A stretch of DNA of 64,000 nucleotides from Thiocapsa bogorovii (GTDB taxonomy: Bacteria; Pseudomonadota; Gammaproteobacteria; Chromatiales; Chromatiaceae): NCBI RefSeq assembly GCF_021228795.1, contig NZ_CP089309.1, forward strand, positions 3,224,001 through 3,288,000, written 5' to 3'. Below the pieces are notes generated by a model. That model saw only the letters and a list, made by a program, of their open reading frames with translations, was not told the DNA's origin and ran no database searches. This document shows, in pieces, positions 54,972-64,000 of this stretch. How positions within the stretch are numbered: position 1 is the stretch's first letter; each line of letters opens with the position of its first letter. Position numbers and translations under genes: made by a program.

Positions 54972-55940
54972 ATGCCCCTGATCAGCGTCGTGCTGCGTCT
55001 GTCTGACGGGTGTCCGGGGCTGAGGGATTGCCTCGATAGCCTACTCGCTCAGAGTCTCGGGGTGGACCGGATCGAGGTCTGCGTTGATGAGGAAGGCCGT
55101 GGCGAGGAAGCGCTGGCGCGGCTTGACTCGATCGCTTCCCCTCTTGTTCTCCGGCATCCGCCACGACGCAATTCCGTGAGTCCCGTCGGTCCCAATGCAG
55201 GTTTGTTCGCCGCGCGTGGCCGTATCGTGTTTTTCATGAGCGGGAATGATGTCTTGGAGGCGCGTTGCCTTGAGGAACACCATCTTACTCACGAGGAGTT
55301 CCCGGACCCGCACGTCTGCGTCCTCGGTTATACTCGCCTACGCGGCGAGGCTGCCCGTTCTCCGCTGATGCGTTCCCTTGTCGGATCCATTTGCGTGGAC
55401 CCCGACAGGCGCGAGACTTCGCCTGTGTCCGCATTGGATGGATCCGCAATTTTCGGGCAAATACCCTCCTTCAAGCGCGATTTCCTTCTTGAGCAGGGGG
55501 CGTTGAATTCACGCTTTCCTAGCGGTTTCGAGTGGAGCGAGCTTGGCTATCGCCTGCATCGAGTGGGTCTGTCGATGATTCGTAACGCGGATGCCATGAT
55601 CGATATGACGCGGCCTATCGGTCTCGAAAATGCTTGCGTTCACTGTTATCGACAAGGTCAGTCGGATCGGATCCTCGTTCAAGTTCATCCCGAGCCCGAG
55701 GCGCGCGCGTGGGCGCAGATTGATCATTGGGAGTCGGAATGGGAGCTTGTCGAGCCGATTTTTGGAGACATCATGAAATCAGCTCGCATGCTCGATCGAT
55801 TTGCGCAAGAGCGTGTTCGCTTCGAGCTACCTATCGACGAGCTGGCAACACGCCTTCTTCATCGTGCCTATGCGGCTGCTTTTCGCGCAAACCGCCTTCT
55901 GGGAGCGATAGACGGCGTCGTTAATGGAATCAAGTCATGA
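54972..55940 (+). CDS. GT2-like protein with eroded catalytic motif
   Basis: A 322-residue protein related to the GT2 half of 40501-42594. Shared stretches include LEEHHLTHEEF, VLGYTRLRGEAARSPLMR, RQGQSDRILVQVHPEPEARAWAQI in part, and LLHRAYAAAFRANR. The nucleotide motif VVDDGSTDD of the relative is here CVDEEGRGEE, and FLDDDD is FFMSGNDVLE, so the metal-binding Asp residues are mostly gone. It may be inactive, regulatory or a partner of another transferase. ATG 54972 is preferred because GGAGGG lies four bases before it. The stop overlaps the permease start as ATGA. Confidence 0.75.
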   Translation: MPLISVVLRLSDGCPGLRDCLDSLLAQSLGVDRIEVCVDEEGRGEEALARLDSIASPLVLRHPPRRNSVSPVGPNAGLFAARGRIVFFMSGNDVLEARCLEEHHLTHEEFPDPHVCVLGYTRLRGEAARSPLMRSLVGSICVDPDRRETSPVSALDGSAIFGQIPSFKRDFLLEQGALNSRFPSGFEWSELGYRLHRVGLSMIRNADAMIDMTRPIGLENACVHCYRQGQSDRILVQVHPEPEARAWAQIDHWESEWELVEPIFGDIMKSARMLDRFAQERVRFELPIDELATRLLHRAYAAAFRANRLLGAIDGVVNGIKS

Positions 55941-56788
55941 CATCCAATACCAGTAATATTCAATCGCCCCTGCTTCAGCAGCTCAGTCATGGTCTTGAGC
56001 TGGAGCAGCTCAAAAAGGCTTGGCGCGATATATTGGAAGGCTGGAGGCGTCGAGAGCTCTGGGCAACCTTGGGCCTGCATGATATCCGGCAACGTTATCG
56101 TCGTTCGACGCTTGGGCCTTTCTGGATCACGATCTCGATGGGTGTAATGGTGTTTGCGCTGGGTCTTCTATACGGTCAGATCTTCGGCCAAGAGCTGCAT
56201 GACTATCTGCCGTTTCTCGCCGCCGGATTCGTGATTTGGGGTCTCGTATCCGCGATGATCCTGGGGGGGTGTACGACCTTTATCTCTGCGGAGGGAATGA
56301 TTCGCCAGCTCAATGCACCTGTATCCATTTACGCCTATCGCGAGGTGTGGACGGCGGTCATCGCCTTCGCCCACAATATCTGGATATTTGTTGCCGTGGC
56401 TTGGTGGTATGACGTCGGGCTGAGCTGGAATGCACTTTGGGTTCTCCCTGCGATTGCGATTCTTCTGATCAACGGCTTTTGGATGGCGCTCTTCTTCGGG
56501 CTGCTGAGCGCGCGTTTTCGGGATGTTCCTCTGATCATCGGCAGTATCGTCCAGGTGCTGTTCTTTTTGACGCCGGTCATCTGGCGCCCCGAGATGTTAC
56601 CGGACCGCGCACTCTTGCTGGAGTTGAATCCCTTCTATCACATGGTCGAAATCCTTCGCGCGCCGATGCTCGGTCACACACCTTCTCTCAGTAATTGGTT
56701 GGCCGTCTTGCTGATTGCCGTGGTTGGTTGGGGGGTGACGCTCTTCTTTTACTCCGCTTATCGCTGGCGGATCGCCTACTGGGTCTGA
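55937..56788 (+). CDS. ABC-2 polysaccharide exporter permease (Wzm-like)
   Basis: A 283-residue integral membrane protein. After a cytoplasmic helix (ELWATLGLHDIRQRYRRSTLGPFW, a typical ABC-2 permease entry) there are about six membrane segments, and the region LIIGSIVQVLFFLTPVIW with LELNPFYHMVEILRAPML is characteristic of Wzm/KpsM/TagG-type permeases. It forms the channel that moves a lipid-linked polymer across the inner membrane. The ATPase gene follows 11 bp later. The start codon overlaps the stop of the preceding GT gene, so the whole set 50010-58083 is likely one operon. Confidence 0.9.
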   Translation: MTSNTSNIQSPLLQQLSHGLELEQLKKAWRDILEGWRRRELWATLGLHDIRQRYRRSTLGPFWITISMGVMVFALGLLYGQIFGQELHDYLPFLAAGFVIWGLVSAMILGGCTTFISAEGMIRQLNAPVSIYAYREVWTAVIAFAHNIWIFVAVAWWYDVGLSWNALWVLPAIAILLINGFWMALFFGLLSARFRDVPLIIGSIVQVLFFLTPVIWRPEMLPDRALLLELNPFYHMVEILRAPMLGHTPSLSNWLAVLLIAVVGWGVTLFFYSAYRWRIAYWV

Positions 56789-56799
56789 GGATTAGGCAG

Positions 56800-58083
56800 A
56801 TGGCATCCATTACCCTGGAGAAGGTCTCGGTATCCTTCCCGGTCTATAGTTCCGCGACCAGATCCATCAAGAATCGTTTGATACAAAGTGCGACGGGCGG
56901 GCAGATCCGTTCCGAGTCGGGTTCGGACCGAATTTCGGTTGTTCAGGCCCTGCAGGATATCAATCTCCAGCTTGAGAGCGGGGATCGGATTGGTTTGGTC
57001 GGCCATAACGGCGCAGGTAAAACAACACTCCTTCGTGTCCTCGGCGGCATTTACGAGCCGAATGAGGGGCGGGTCGCGGTTAGGGGGTCGACTGTCCCGT
57101 TGTTCGATATCAGCCTGGGGATGGATCCCGAAAGTACCGGCTATGAGAATATTGTTCTACGAGGCCTCTATCTGGGTCTGAGTCGCTCTCAGATGCGCGG
57201 ACGGCTCGACGAGATCGCGGACTTCACCGAGCTCGGCGATTTTCTCAACTTGCCGATCCGAACCTATTCAGCCGGGATGCGGATGCGTCTTGCGTTCGCC
57301 GTGTCGACGTCGGTCGCACCGGATATTCTTTTGATCGACGAGGGCATCGGGGCCGGCGATGCGGCTTTCCTGCAGAAAGCCAGTGAGCGACTGAAGCTCT
57401 TTACCGAACAGGTATCGATCATTGTGTTGTCGTCCCATTCAGAGGATCTGATCAAGCGAATGTGCAACAAGGCGGTGCTGATGGAGCACGGTCGCGTTGT
57501 GGGATCAGGGTCGACGCAGGAGGTTTTGACGCAGTATCGTCAGCGGCAGGAGGGGGCGAAAAGCACCGCAGCAAGCGTTGAGCTTCCGCTCGAGATTGCG
57601 TCCAAAGTCGCGACCCGCTCCGATGCATCGGCTTGGGCGATGGAAACGACTAGACTCCTGAGACAGGGTCGTTGGGATGCCGTCGATGTCGACCGTCTTG
57701 TGGAAGAGGTTGTCGCCCTCGTGGATCCGGATCGCGATCTGATCGAAGGACAGTTGACCTATCTCTTGGTGCAATTGCTCACATGGCATCAGCGGGAATC
57801 GGAGAGATCAGAGCTGCGGCGAGAGATTATTGATCAGGTCAGGCGGCAGACCGAGTTGATGATCAAGCAGGATAAAGAGGTCGCCGGCACTGCGAAAGAC
57901 TCTCTGGAGAGCGCCTACCGAAAGGCGCGATCGGCCGCGGCGCGTCGCATGGGTATCGATGCATCGCGGTTTCCGGCGCAATGCCCGGTCGCATTGCCGC
58001 TCCTGCTGGATCCTACTTGGTTTCCGGGGGAAGGGCCGTCCGACGACGTCACGGTCGCACGCCGCCAGCCGACTGACGCTTAG
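56800..58083 (+). CDS. ABC-2 exporter ATPase (Wzt-like) fused to a DUF29 domain
   Basis: A 427-residue protein. Residues 1-245 are the ATPase of a Wzm/Wzt pair: [16 protein letters not shown] (Walker A), [15 protein letters not shown] (signature), [12 protein letters not shown] (Walker B) and VLSSHSEDL (H-loop). Wzt proteins usually end in a glycan-binding beta-sandwich; here residues 270-410 look instead like a DUF29 domain ([36 protein letters not shown], then [14 protein letters not shown] and [20 protein letters not shown]). DUF29 is a helical domain of unknown function, normally a small separate protein. ATG 56800 gives a normal ATPase N terminus. The stop overlaps that of ubiB on the other strand. 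Confidence 0.88.
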   Translation: MASITLEKVSVSFPVYSSATRSIKNRLIQSATGGQIRSESGSDRISVVQALQDINLQLESGDRIGLVGHNGAGKTTLLRVLGGIYEPNEGRVAVRGSTVPLFDISLGMDPESTGYENIVLRGLYLGLSRSQMRGRLDEIADFTELGDFLNLPIRTYSAGMRMRLAFAVSTSVAPDILLIDEGIGAGDAAFLQKASERLKLFTEQVSIIVLSSHSEDLIKRMCNKAVLMEHGRVVGSGSTQEVLTQYRQRQEGAKSTAASVELPLEIASKVATRSDASAWAMETTRLLRQGRWDAVDVDRLVEEVVALVDPDRDLIEGQLTYLLVQLLTWHQRESERSELRREIIDQVRRQTELMIKQDKEVAGTAKDSLESAYRKARSAAARRMGIDASRFPAQCPVALPLLLDPTWFPGEGPSDDVTVARRQPTDA

Positions 58084-59741
58084 GTTTGCCGCCCCGCAGA
58101 GAAAAACAGCAGCGCGCCAAGCATGTAACACGCCGCGACGAGCACAACCCCGGTCGTGGCCGGTAGCCAGGGACCCGGGCCGAGCAGCAGGACGAGGGTG
58201 CCGCAGACGATCACGGTGGCGCCGCCGAGTGCGCGGACCGACTGGGATGTCGAGGCGGCCTTGTCGTGGCTCGCGCTGCGGCCGTGGTTTCCGAGTGATC
58301 CGGCCTCGGCTGCCCGCAGTCGTTTGTCGTAGGTGCTGAGGATCCGGTAGGCCATCAAGGGGATCTCGGGGGTCTGATCGGCGACGGAGATAAAGTTGCG
58401 CTTGGTCCGGTCGAGTAGCCCGACGACCCCGATCTGATCCTTCATCCAGCGTTCCATGTAAGGCTTCGCGGTGGTCCAGAGGTCCAGCTCGGGGTAGAGC
58501 TGACGGCCGAGGCCCTCGATGTTGAGCAGTGTCTTCTCGAGCAGCACCAACTGCGGTTGGATCTCCATGTCGAAGCGCCGCGCGGTCTGAAACAGTCGCA
58601 CCAGGAAGTGCCCGAAGGAGATCTCGGACAGGGGCTTCTCGAAGATGGGCTCGCTGACGGTGCGGATGGCGGACTCGAATTCATCCACTCGGGTGCCGGA
58701 AGGGACCCAGCCGGATTCCACGTGCAGCTCGGCAACGCGCCGATAGTCCCGCTCGAAGAAGGCGAGCAGATTCTCGGCGAGATAGCGCTGATCCTCCGTG
58801 GTGAGTGTGCCGACAATGCCGAAGTCGATCGAGATGTAGCGCCCCGAGGGCTCGACGAAGATGTTGCCCGGGTGCATGTCCGCATGGAAGAAGTTGTCTC
58901 GGAACACCTGGGTGAAGAAGATCTCGACTCCGCGCTCGCCGAGTTGTTTCATGCTCACGCCTTGGGCCTTCAGCCGGGCGACATCGCTGACCGGGGTCCC
59001 GTAGATCCGCTCCATGACCATGACGCCGGGGCGTGTCCAGTCCCAGTAGATCTCCGGGATGTAGAGCATCTCGCTGTGGATCCAGTTGCGGCGCAGCAGG
59101 GACGCATTGGCGGCCTCGCGTTGCAGATCCAGCTCGTCGTAGATGGTCTTCTCGTATTCGCGGACCACGTCGACCGGGCGCAGGCGCCGCCCGTCCTTCC
59201 AATAGCGTTCGGCGAGATGGGCAACGGTATACATCAGCCCGAGATCGCCCCGAATGGTTCGCTCGATGCCGGGTCGCAGCACCTTGACCACGACCTCGGT
59301 CCCGTTCTTCAGGCGGCCGGTGTGGACCTGTGCGATGGAGGCGGAGGCAAGCGGGATGGGGTTGAATTCGTCGAGCACGTGGTCGACCGAGCAGCCCCAG
59401 GCCTTCTCGATGATGGCGCGTGCCTCCGCGCCGTCGAAGGGCGGTACCCGATCCTGGAGCTTGGCCAGCTCGACGGCCAGGTCGTCGGGCAGTAGATCGC
59501 GTCGGGTCGAGAGGATCTGCCCGAATTTGACGAAGATGGGACCCAAATCCTCCAGCGCGAGGCGCACGCGCACGGGGTAGGAGGTCGGCAGGTCGCGCCG
59601 AAACCAGTGCCATGGCGAGATGTACATGACCCAGCGCAGCGGTCGAAACAGATGGGTCGCGAGGATGACCTCGTCGAGTCCGTGGCGCAGAAGGATCCAG
59701 TTGATGCGGAAGAGCCGCAGGGCCTCGCGGGGTCCGATCAT
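58080..59741 (-). CDS. ubiB: ubiquinone biosynthesis atypical kinase UbiB
   Basis: A 553-residue ABC1/ADCK-family protein needed for ubiquinone synthesis. Hallmarks are the KxGQ motif in [16 protein letters not shown], the Ala-rich loop [24 protein letters not shown] (catalytic loop) and ISIDFGIVG (metal-binding DFG). Two C-terminal membrane helices anchor it in the inner membrane. ATG 59741 overlaps the ubiJ stop as ATGA; the frame upstream of it is the shadow of ubiJ. It marks the end of the core gene block, and its TAA overlaps the TAG of the convergent exporter gene. Confidence 0.95.
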   Translation of the reverse strand: MIGPREALRLFRINWILLRHGLDEVILATHLFRPLRWVMYISPWHWFRRDLPTSYPVRVRLALEDLGPIFVKFGQILSTRRDLLPDDLAVELAKLQDRVPPFDGAEARAIIEKAWGCSVDHVLDEFNPIPLASASIAQVHTGRLKNGTEVVVKVLRPGIERTIRGDLGLMYTVAHLAERYWKDGRRLRPVDVVREYEKTIYDELDLQREAANASLLRRNWIHSEMLYIPEIYWDWTRPGVMVMERIYGTPVSDVARLKAQGVSMKQLGERGVEIFFTQVFRDNFFHADMHPGNIFVEPSGRYISIDFGIVGTLTTEDQRYLAENLLAFFERDYRRVAELHVESGWVPSGTRVDEFESAIRTVSEPIFEKPLSEISFGHFLVRLFQTARRFDMEIQPQLVLLEKTLLNIEGLGRQLYPELDLWTTAKPYMERWMKDQIGVVGLLDRTKRNFISVADQTPEIPLMAYRILSTYDKRLRAAEAGSLGNHGRSASHDKAASTSQSVRALGGATVIVCGTLVLLLGPGPWLPATTGVVLVAACYMLGALLFFSAGRQT

Positions 59742-60388
59742 GACGGGGTGCCGGACCCCGCGTGCGGTCGAGCGAGGCGCTCGAGGCGTTCGATACGCGC
59801 CTCGGCGCGCTCGACATCGTCGCGCAGGATGTCGACCTGCGCGAGGAATGCCTCGACCTCGTAGCGGGTCGGGGTCAGGCGGGCCTCTTCCTGAAGGTAT
59901 TCCTGAAGATCCTTGGTCAGGGACTCGGATGTCTTGCGTGCCCACTGCGCCGCCGCACGCGCTTGGTTGCCGACCTGGTGGGCGAAGGGGTCACCGATCA
60001 CGCGCGCGAGCTGCTCTTCCCAATCCACGTCGAGGCCGGCGATCGCTCGGTTGAAGGCTTGTGCCAGGGAGGTGTCGCCGAGAATCTCGACCTCGCCCTG
60101 GATGATCTGCGTCTCCTTGCGCTCCGCCATGCCCATGCGGGCGAGCGCGAGCGGGGTGCCGCGGATCAGGCAATCGGGCTCGGCGTCGTAACCGCCGAAG
60201 AGCTGGAGGCGTCGGTCGCTCGGGATGATGGTGACGCGCGTGCCGAACCCTTTCAGCTCGATGCCGATGATCCGCCCTTCCAGGGCGGCGAAGGCTGCAG
60301 CACCCTCGGGGTCCAATGCGATGTAGCGGTTCAGTGCCTGCTCGACGACGGCCAGTACCGCGTCCGGGATCTGGATGCCTTCGGTCAC
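59738..60388 (-). CDS. ubiJ: ubiquinone biosynthesis accessory factor UbiJ (SCP2 domain)
   Basis: A 216-residue protein with an SCP2 lipid-binding domain (about 10-110, including [20 protein letters not shown] and [16 protein letters not shown]), followed by a C-terminal coiled coil ([22 protein letters not shown]). UbiJ binds ubiquinone intermediates and is part of the soluble Ubi complex. GTG 60388 overlaps the ubiE stop as GTGA, the same arrangement as at the other side of the gene. Gene order ubiE-ubiJ-ubiB is standard in gammaproteobacteria, which supports the call. Confidence 0.93.
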   Translation of the reverse strand: MTEGIQIPDAVLAVVEQALNRYIALDPEGAAAFAALEGRIIGIELKGFGTRVTIIPSDRRLQLFGGYDAEPDCLIRGTPLALARMGMAERKETQIIQGEVEILGDTSLAQAFNRAIAGLDVDWEEQLARVIGDPFAHQVGNQARAAAQWARKTSESLTKDLQEYLQEEARLTPTRYEVEAFLAQVDILRDDVERAEARIERLERLARPHAGSGTPS

Positions 60389-61134
60389 AGTTTGTAACCT
60401 CGGTGAATGGCGACGATACCGCCGCTGTGGTTGAAGTAGTCGCAACGCTCGAACCCGGCCGCTTCCATCATGGCGCGCAGGGTCTCTTGATCCGGGTGCA
60501 TGCGGATGGATTCGGCCAGATAGCGATAGCTCTCGGGGTCATTCACGACCAGGCGCCCGAGCGTCGGCAGGACCGAGAAGGAGTAGAGGTCGTAAGCTTT
60601 GCTCAAGGGTCGGCTGACCGGGTGCGAGAACTCCAGGATCAGTGCCCTTCCGCCGGGTCGAAGCACCCGTTGCATCTCCACGAGTGCTGCTTGTTTGTCG
60701 GTGACATTGCGCAGTCCGAAACCGATGGTGACGCAGTCGAAGTAGTCCGAAGGGAACGGCAGCTTCTCGGCGTTGATCAGGGCGTAGTGAAGGTTGCCGA
60801 CGTGTCCCCGGTCGAGCATGCGCTCGCGCCCCTCGGTGAGCATGGAGGCGTTGATGTCGGACATGACCACCAGCCCCTGCGCGCCGACGATGCCGGAGAA
60901 ACGCTCGGCGAGATCGCCCGTACCGGAGGCGAGATCCAGCACCCGCTGACCACGGCGCACCCCGGCGAGCTCGATGGTGTGACGCTTCCAGAGCCGATGG
61001 ATGCCCAAGGACATGAGGTCGTTCATGAGGTCGTATCGGGAGGCGACCGAATCGAACACGGCGCGCACGCGCGATGCCTTCTCCTCGACCGGGACCTGTT
61101 GATAACCGAAATGTGTCGTTTTGTCGTCGGACAT
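60385..61134 (-). CDS. ubiE: ubiquinone/menaquinone biosynthesis methyltransferase UbiE
   Basis: A 249-residue SAM-dependent C-methyltransferase of quinone synthesis. Family motifs are [20 protein letters not shown] at the N terminus, [15 protein letters not shown] (SAM loop), [26 protein letters not shown] and LEFSHP. The length matches the E. coli enzyme closely. ATG 61134 has AGGGA about nine bases upstream. A 232-bp gap separates it from the DUF971 gene; no gene is visible there, and it probably holds the promoter for ubiE-ubiJ-ubiB. Confidence 0.96.
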   Translation of the reverse strand: MSDDKTTHFGYQQVPVEEKASRVRAVFDSVASRYDLMNDLMSLGIHRLWKRHTIELAGVRRGQRVLDLASGTGDLAERFSGIVGAQGLVVMSDINASMLTEGRERMLDRGHVGNLHYALINAEKLPFPSDYFDCVTIGFGLRNVTDKQAALVEMQRVLRPGGRALILEFSHPVSRPLSKAYDLYSFSVLPTLGRLVVNDPESYRYLAESIRMHPDQETLRAMMEAAGFERCDYFNHSGGIVAIHRGYKL

Positions 61135-61366
61135 GCTGAATCCCTGCTGAACCGCGCTTGATAGGGTCTGCACCGCTTCGGGGTTTTTTGGCCTTGACGC
61201 GAACAAGGGCCGTCGGCGGCGCGGTTCAGATCGATGGTTTTCTCAAAGGCCGCGGCTGTTATGCAGCAACGGCCGTGTGATCCGGGTCGGTCAAGGCGAC
61301 GATCAGTCGCTCGCTGCCGAGCCGGCTCAGTTTACAACATCGGGTCCACGACAGCGGCGTCGGGGA

Positions 61367-61729
61367 TCAGGACGCGCGGACCTTTCGTTTTTGTCCGGCC
61401 TTCTCCAGCTCGTCGAGATACTCCTTCCACAAACGCTCCTGCTCGACCCCGAGGTTGTAGAGGTACTCCCAGGAATAGATCCCTGTGTTGTGCTCGTCGT
61501 CGAAGTGCAGACAGATGGCGTAGTTGCCGACGGGCTCGATCTTGTCGATCCCGACCTCCTCCTTGCCGAGCTGCAGGACGCGCTGCCCAGGGCCGTGGCC
61601 CTGGACCTCGGCGGAGGGGGAGTAGACGCGCAGGTACTCGCACGGCAGGTTGAAGTGCGAGCCGTCGTCGAAGGTGATCTCGAGGATCCGCGATTGTTGA
61701 TGTAGGTTGAGTTCGGTCGGTGTCGGCAT
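61367..61729 (-). CDS. DUF971 (gamma-butyrobetaine hydroxylase-like N-terminal domain) protein
   Basis: A 120-residue protein of the DUF971 family, which matches the small domain at the N terminus of gamma-butyrobetaine hydroxylases. ILEITFDDGSHFNLPCEYLRVYSPSAE and NYAICLHFDDEHNTGIYSWEYL (each shown here in part) are diagnostic. ATG 61729 has AGGAG five bases upstream. It lies between hslU and ubiE, a placement common in gammaproteobacteria. A role in iron-sulfur or metal handling has been proposed for relatives; nothing in this sequence settles it. Confidence 0.88.
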   Translation of the reverse strand: MPTPTELNLHQQSRILEITFDDGSHFNLPCEYLRVYSPSAEVQGHGPGQRVLQLGKEEVGIDKIEPVGNYAICLHFDDEHNTGIYSWEYLYNLGVEQERLWKEYLDELEKAGQKRKVRAS

Positions 61730-61884
61730 GCTGTTCTCCTTGGCCCGCGAATCCAACGCGGACGTTTTGAATGGGGTTGATTGGACCAAAAAGACCTTGT
61801 TCTAAACCGCGTCAGCTCCGGCGGCGTTAGGCCGAGATGCGTTCGACGGCAGGCGACACCGGCACATGGGGAAGTGGACGCGGT

Positions 61885-63216
61885 TTAGAGGATGTAGCGC
61901 GACAGGTCCTCGTCCGCCGCGAGCCCCGACAGATTCTGATCGACATAGGCGGCGTTGATGGTCACGGTCACGCGGTCCAAGTCCGAGGCGTTGTAGGAGA
62001 CGTCCTCGAGCAGTCGTTCCAGGACGGTGTGCAGCCGACGGGCCCCGATGTTCTCGGTCCGCTCGTTGACCTGCCAGGCGATCTCGGCGAGTCGACGGAT
62101 GCCGTCCTCGGTGAACTCCAGGGCGACGCCCTCGGTGGCAAGCAGGGCGCGGTACTGATCGGTCAGGGAGGCGTCCGGCTCGGTCAGAATCCGCACGAAA
62201 TCCTCTGTGGTCAGGGCCTTGAGCTCGACGCGAATCGGCAGGCGTCCCTGCAGCTCCGGGATCAGATCCGACGGCTTGGAGAGATGGAAGGCCCCGGAGG
62301 CGATAAAGAGGATGTGGTCCGTGCGCACCGAGCCGTGCTTGGTCGACACGGTGCTGCCCTCAACCAGCGGCAAGAGGTCGCGCTGCACCCCCTCGCGCGA
62401 GACATCGGCGCCCGCCATGCCTTCACCGCGCTTGGTCACCTTGTCGAGCTCGTCGAGGAACACGATGCCGTTCTGCTCGACGTTCTCGATGGCGCGCAGC
62501 TTCAGCTCTTCGTCGTTGACCCGTTTGGCGGCCTCTTCGTCCTTGAGCAGCTGTCGGGCGTCGCGGATGCGCAGCTTGCGTCGCTTCATACGCCCTTGGC
62601 CGAGGTTCTGGAAGAGCCCCTGAAGCTGGCTCGTCATCTCCTCCATCCCGGGCGGGGCCATGATCTCGACCCCCATCGGCGAGGCGGAGACCTGGATCTC
62701 GATTTCGCGCTCGTCGAGCTCGCCGGCGCGCAGGCGATCGCGGAACTTCTCGCGGGTCGCCGAGCTGGTCACGGAGCGGCTTTCCTCCTCGAAGCTCGAA
62801 GGTGGCGGGAGGAGTGCATCGAGGATCCGCTCCTCCGCGGCGGCCTCGGCCTGCCCCGCGAGCTTCGCCATTTCTTGTTCGCGCGCGAGCTTGATCCCGA
62901 TGTCCGCCAAGTCGCGAATGATGGACTCGACATCGCGCCCAACGTAGCCGACCTCCGTGAATTTGGTCGCCTCGACCTTCAAAAACGGTGCGTTGGCCAG
63001 GCGGGCCAGACGCCGCGCGATCTCGGTCTTGCCTACACCGGTCGGCCCGATCATCAGGATGTTCTTGGGTGTGATCTCCGAGCGCATCGGCTCCGGGATC
63101 TGTGCCCGACGCCACCGGTTACGCAAGGCGATGGCGACGGCGCGCTTTGCCTCGTCCTGACCGACGATGTGCTTGTCGAGCTCCGAGACGATGCGTTGTG
63201 GGGTGATTTCCGACAT
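61885..63216 (-). CDS. hslU: ATP-dependent protease ATPase subunit HslU
   Basis: A 443-residue AAA+ unfoldase, the same length as E. coli HslU. Walker A is [17 protein letters not shown], the pore loop is [19 protein letters not shown], Walker B is [12 protein letters not shown], and the sensor region ends near [17 protein letters not shown]. The C terminus is DEDLSRYIL, which docks into HslV. It forms hexamers that feed unfolded proteins into the HslV chamber in the cytoplasm. hslV lies 190 bp upstream, farther than the usual few bases, but on the same strand. Confidence 0.97.
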   Translation of the reverse strand: MSEITPQRIVSELDKHIVGQDEAKRAVAIALRNRWRRAQIPEPMRSEITPKNILMIGPTGVGKTEIARRLARLANAPFLKVEATKFTEVGYVGRDVESIIRDLADIGIKLAREQEMAKLAGQAEAAAEERILDALLPPPSSFEEESRSVTSSATREKFRDRLRAGELDEREIEIQVSASPMGVEIMAPPGMEEMTSQLQGLFQNLGQGRMKRRKLRIRDARQLLKDEEAAKRVNDEELKLRAIENVEQNGIVFLDELDKVTKRGEGMAGADVSREGVQRDLLPLVEGSTVSTKHGSVRTDHILFIASGAFHLSKPSDLIPELQGRLPIRVELKALTTEDFVRILTEPDASLTDQYRALLATEGVALEFTEDGIRRLAEIAWQVNERTENIGARRLHTVLERLLEDVSYNASDLDRVTVTINAAYVDQNLSGLAADEDLSRYIL

Positions 63217-63406
63217 CTGGACCTGTCCGTCGAGGGGGTCGCCCGAGTCGAGCGACCGATTTGGATAGAGGATCGACCTCACGAGGTTTCGTCGAGGGCC
63301 GCCGCGGGCTCGCGCATAGGATTCGCGGCGCGAACCGACGGCGACACTTGCGGGTACCGGAAACGGTCGCGGCCAACAGGCCCGGCCGTGGCGCGACAGA
63401 CAGCCT

Positions 63407-63952
63407 TCACCGGTCTGTATCGAGCTCTTCGATCACCAGATTGTGATTGGTATAGATGCAAATGTCCGCGGCGATGTTCAAGCCCTTCTCGACGATCTCG
63501 CGGGCGCCGAGCTCAGTGTTTTCGAGCAGCGCGCGGGCCGCGGCCTGAGCAAAGGATCCGCCGGACCCGATGGCCATCAGGTCGTTCTCCGGCTCCACTA
63601 CGTCGCCCGTTCCCGAGATGATGAGAGAGGTCTGCGCGTCGGCGATGCAGAGCAACGCCTCGAGCCGGCGCAGCATACGATCGGTCCGCCAGTCCTTCGC
63701 CAACTCGACGGCGGATCGGGTCAGGTGACCCTGGTGCTTCTCGAGCTTGCCCTCGAAGCGCTCGAAGAGCGTGAAGGCGTCCGCCGTGGCCCCGGCGAAC
63801 CCGGCGATGACCTGCCCTTTGAAGAGGCGCCGGACCTTTCGCGCGTTGCCCTTCATGACCGTCTGTCCGAGCGAGACCTGCCCGTCGCCGCCGATCACGA
63901 CTTTGCCGCCGCGCCGAACCGAGAGAATCGTCGTACCTCGAAAACCTTCCAT
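63407..63952 (-). CDS. hslV: ATP-dependent protease peptidase subunit HslV
   Basis: A 181-residue threonine protease of the HslVU complex. The core [23 protein letters not shown] matches the family, with the first Thr of GTT as catalytic nucleophile after removal of a short leader (MEGFRG). [11 protein letters not shown] and [16 protein letters not shown] are also conserved. ATG 63952 is preferred to the GTG just before it. It is the first gene of the hslVU pair; about 48 bp upstream remain in the window, too few to judge the promoter. Confidence 0.96.
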   Translation of the reverse strand: MEGFRGTTILSVRRGGKVVIGGDGQVSLGQTVMKGNARKVRRLFKGQVIAGFAGATADAFTLFERFEGKLEKHQGHLTRSAVELAKDWRTDRMLRRLEALLCIADAQTSLIISGTGDVVEPENDLMAIGSGGSFAQAAARALLENTELGAREIVEKGLNIAADICIYTNHNLVIEELDTDR

Positions 63953-64000
63953 CACCCCGATCCCGTTTGTTCAGGTCGCGGCTAGTCTACGACATCGGGG

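Noticed and set aside
61837-63621. A 594-codon + strand frame antisense to hslU and hslV
   Set aside because: hslU and hslV are certain; this is a shadow frame.
1-64000. tRNA, rRNA, riboswitch or attachment-site signatures
   Set aside because: No cloverleaf, rRNA segment or recognised riboswitch core was seen on reading the intergenic regions. A covariance-model scan would be needed to exclude small RNAs.

Overview
The window is a GC-rich chromosomal segment from what looks like a gammaproteobacterium, plausibly a purple sulfur bacterium (Chromatiaceae-like). That placement is an inference from base composition and from the housekeeping block hslV-hslU-DUF971-ubiE-ubiJ-ubiB at the right end; no 16S or other decisive marker is present.

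Left edge (1-4.9 kb, + strand): the tail of an FG-GAP/VCBS repeat protein, a secreted parvulin-type peptidyl-prolyl isomerase, a small secreted protein, a GNAT-type acyltransferase and a LmbE deacetylase-glycosyltransferase fusion.

Main cluster (5-36.4 kb): two divergent operons share a 291-bp control region at about 24.2-24.5 kb. The leftward operon encodes a degenerate KS-AT-DH protein, a free ACP, a glycosyltransferase, a ChbG/HpnK-type deacetylase, a Gfo/Idh/MocA oxidoreductase, a DegT aminotransferase, a small dimeric-barrel protein, a 2498-residue synthase (two nitronate-monooxygenase-like barrels, KS, AT, two ACPs, KR), a PLOD-like glycosyltransferase and an ABC exporter. Together these resemble a polyunsaturated-fatty-acid/heterocyst-glycolipid type iterative synthase with sugar-modifying and export enzymes. 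The rightward operon encodes a modular PKS (AT-ACP-KS-AT-degenerate DH-ACP), a single-module NRPS (TubC-like docking, C-A-T-TE), an O-methyltransferase and a Sfp-type phosphopantetheinyl transferase. My reading is that an acyl chain made by the first synthase may be extended, joined to one amino acid, methylated, glycosylated and exported. The product is unknown.

Surface-glycan region (36.4-58 kb): two sulfotransferases, a CRTAC1-like secreted protein, many glycosyltransferases (several fused to other domains, several paralogous to each other) and a Wzm/Wzt-type ABC-2 exporter whose ATPase carries a DUF29 domain instead of the usual glycan-binding tail. A 1503-bp insertion sequence with 14-bp inverted repeats and a 6-bp target duplication has split one very large gene. 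Removing it in silico restores a 1500-codon reading frame joining a LmbE-like/GT2/coiled-coil/10-repeat protein to a GT4 glycosyltransferase.

Right end (58-64 kb, - strand): core genes ubiB, ubiJ, ubiE, a DUF971 gene, hslU and hslV. The accessory region ends exactly at ubiB, where two convergent stop codons overlap.
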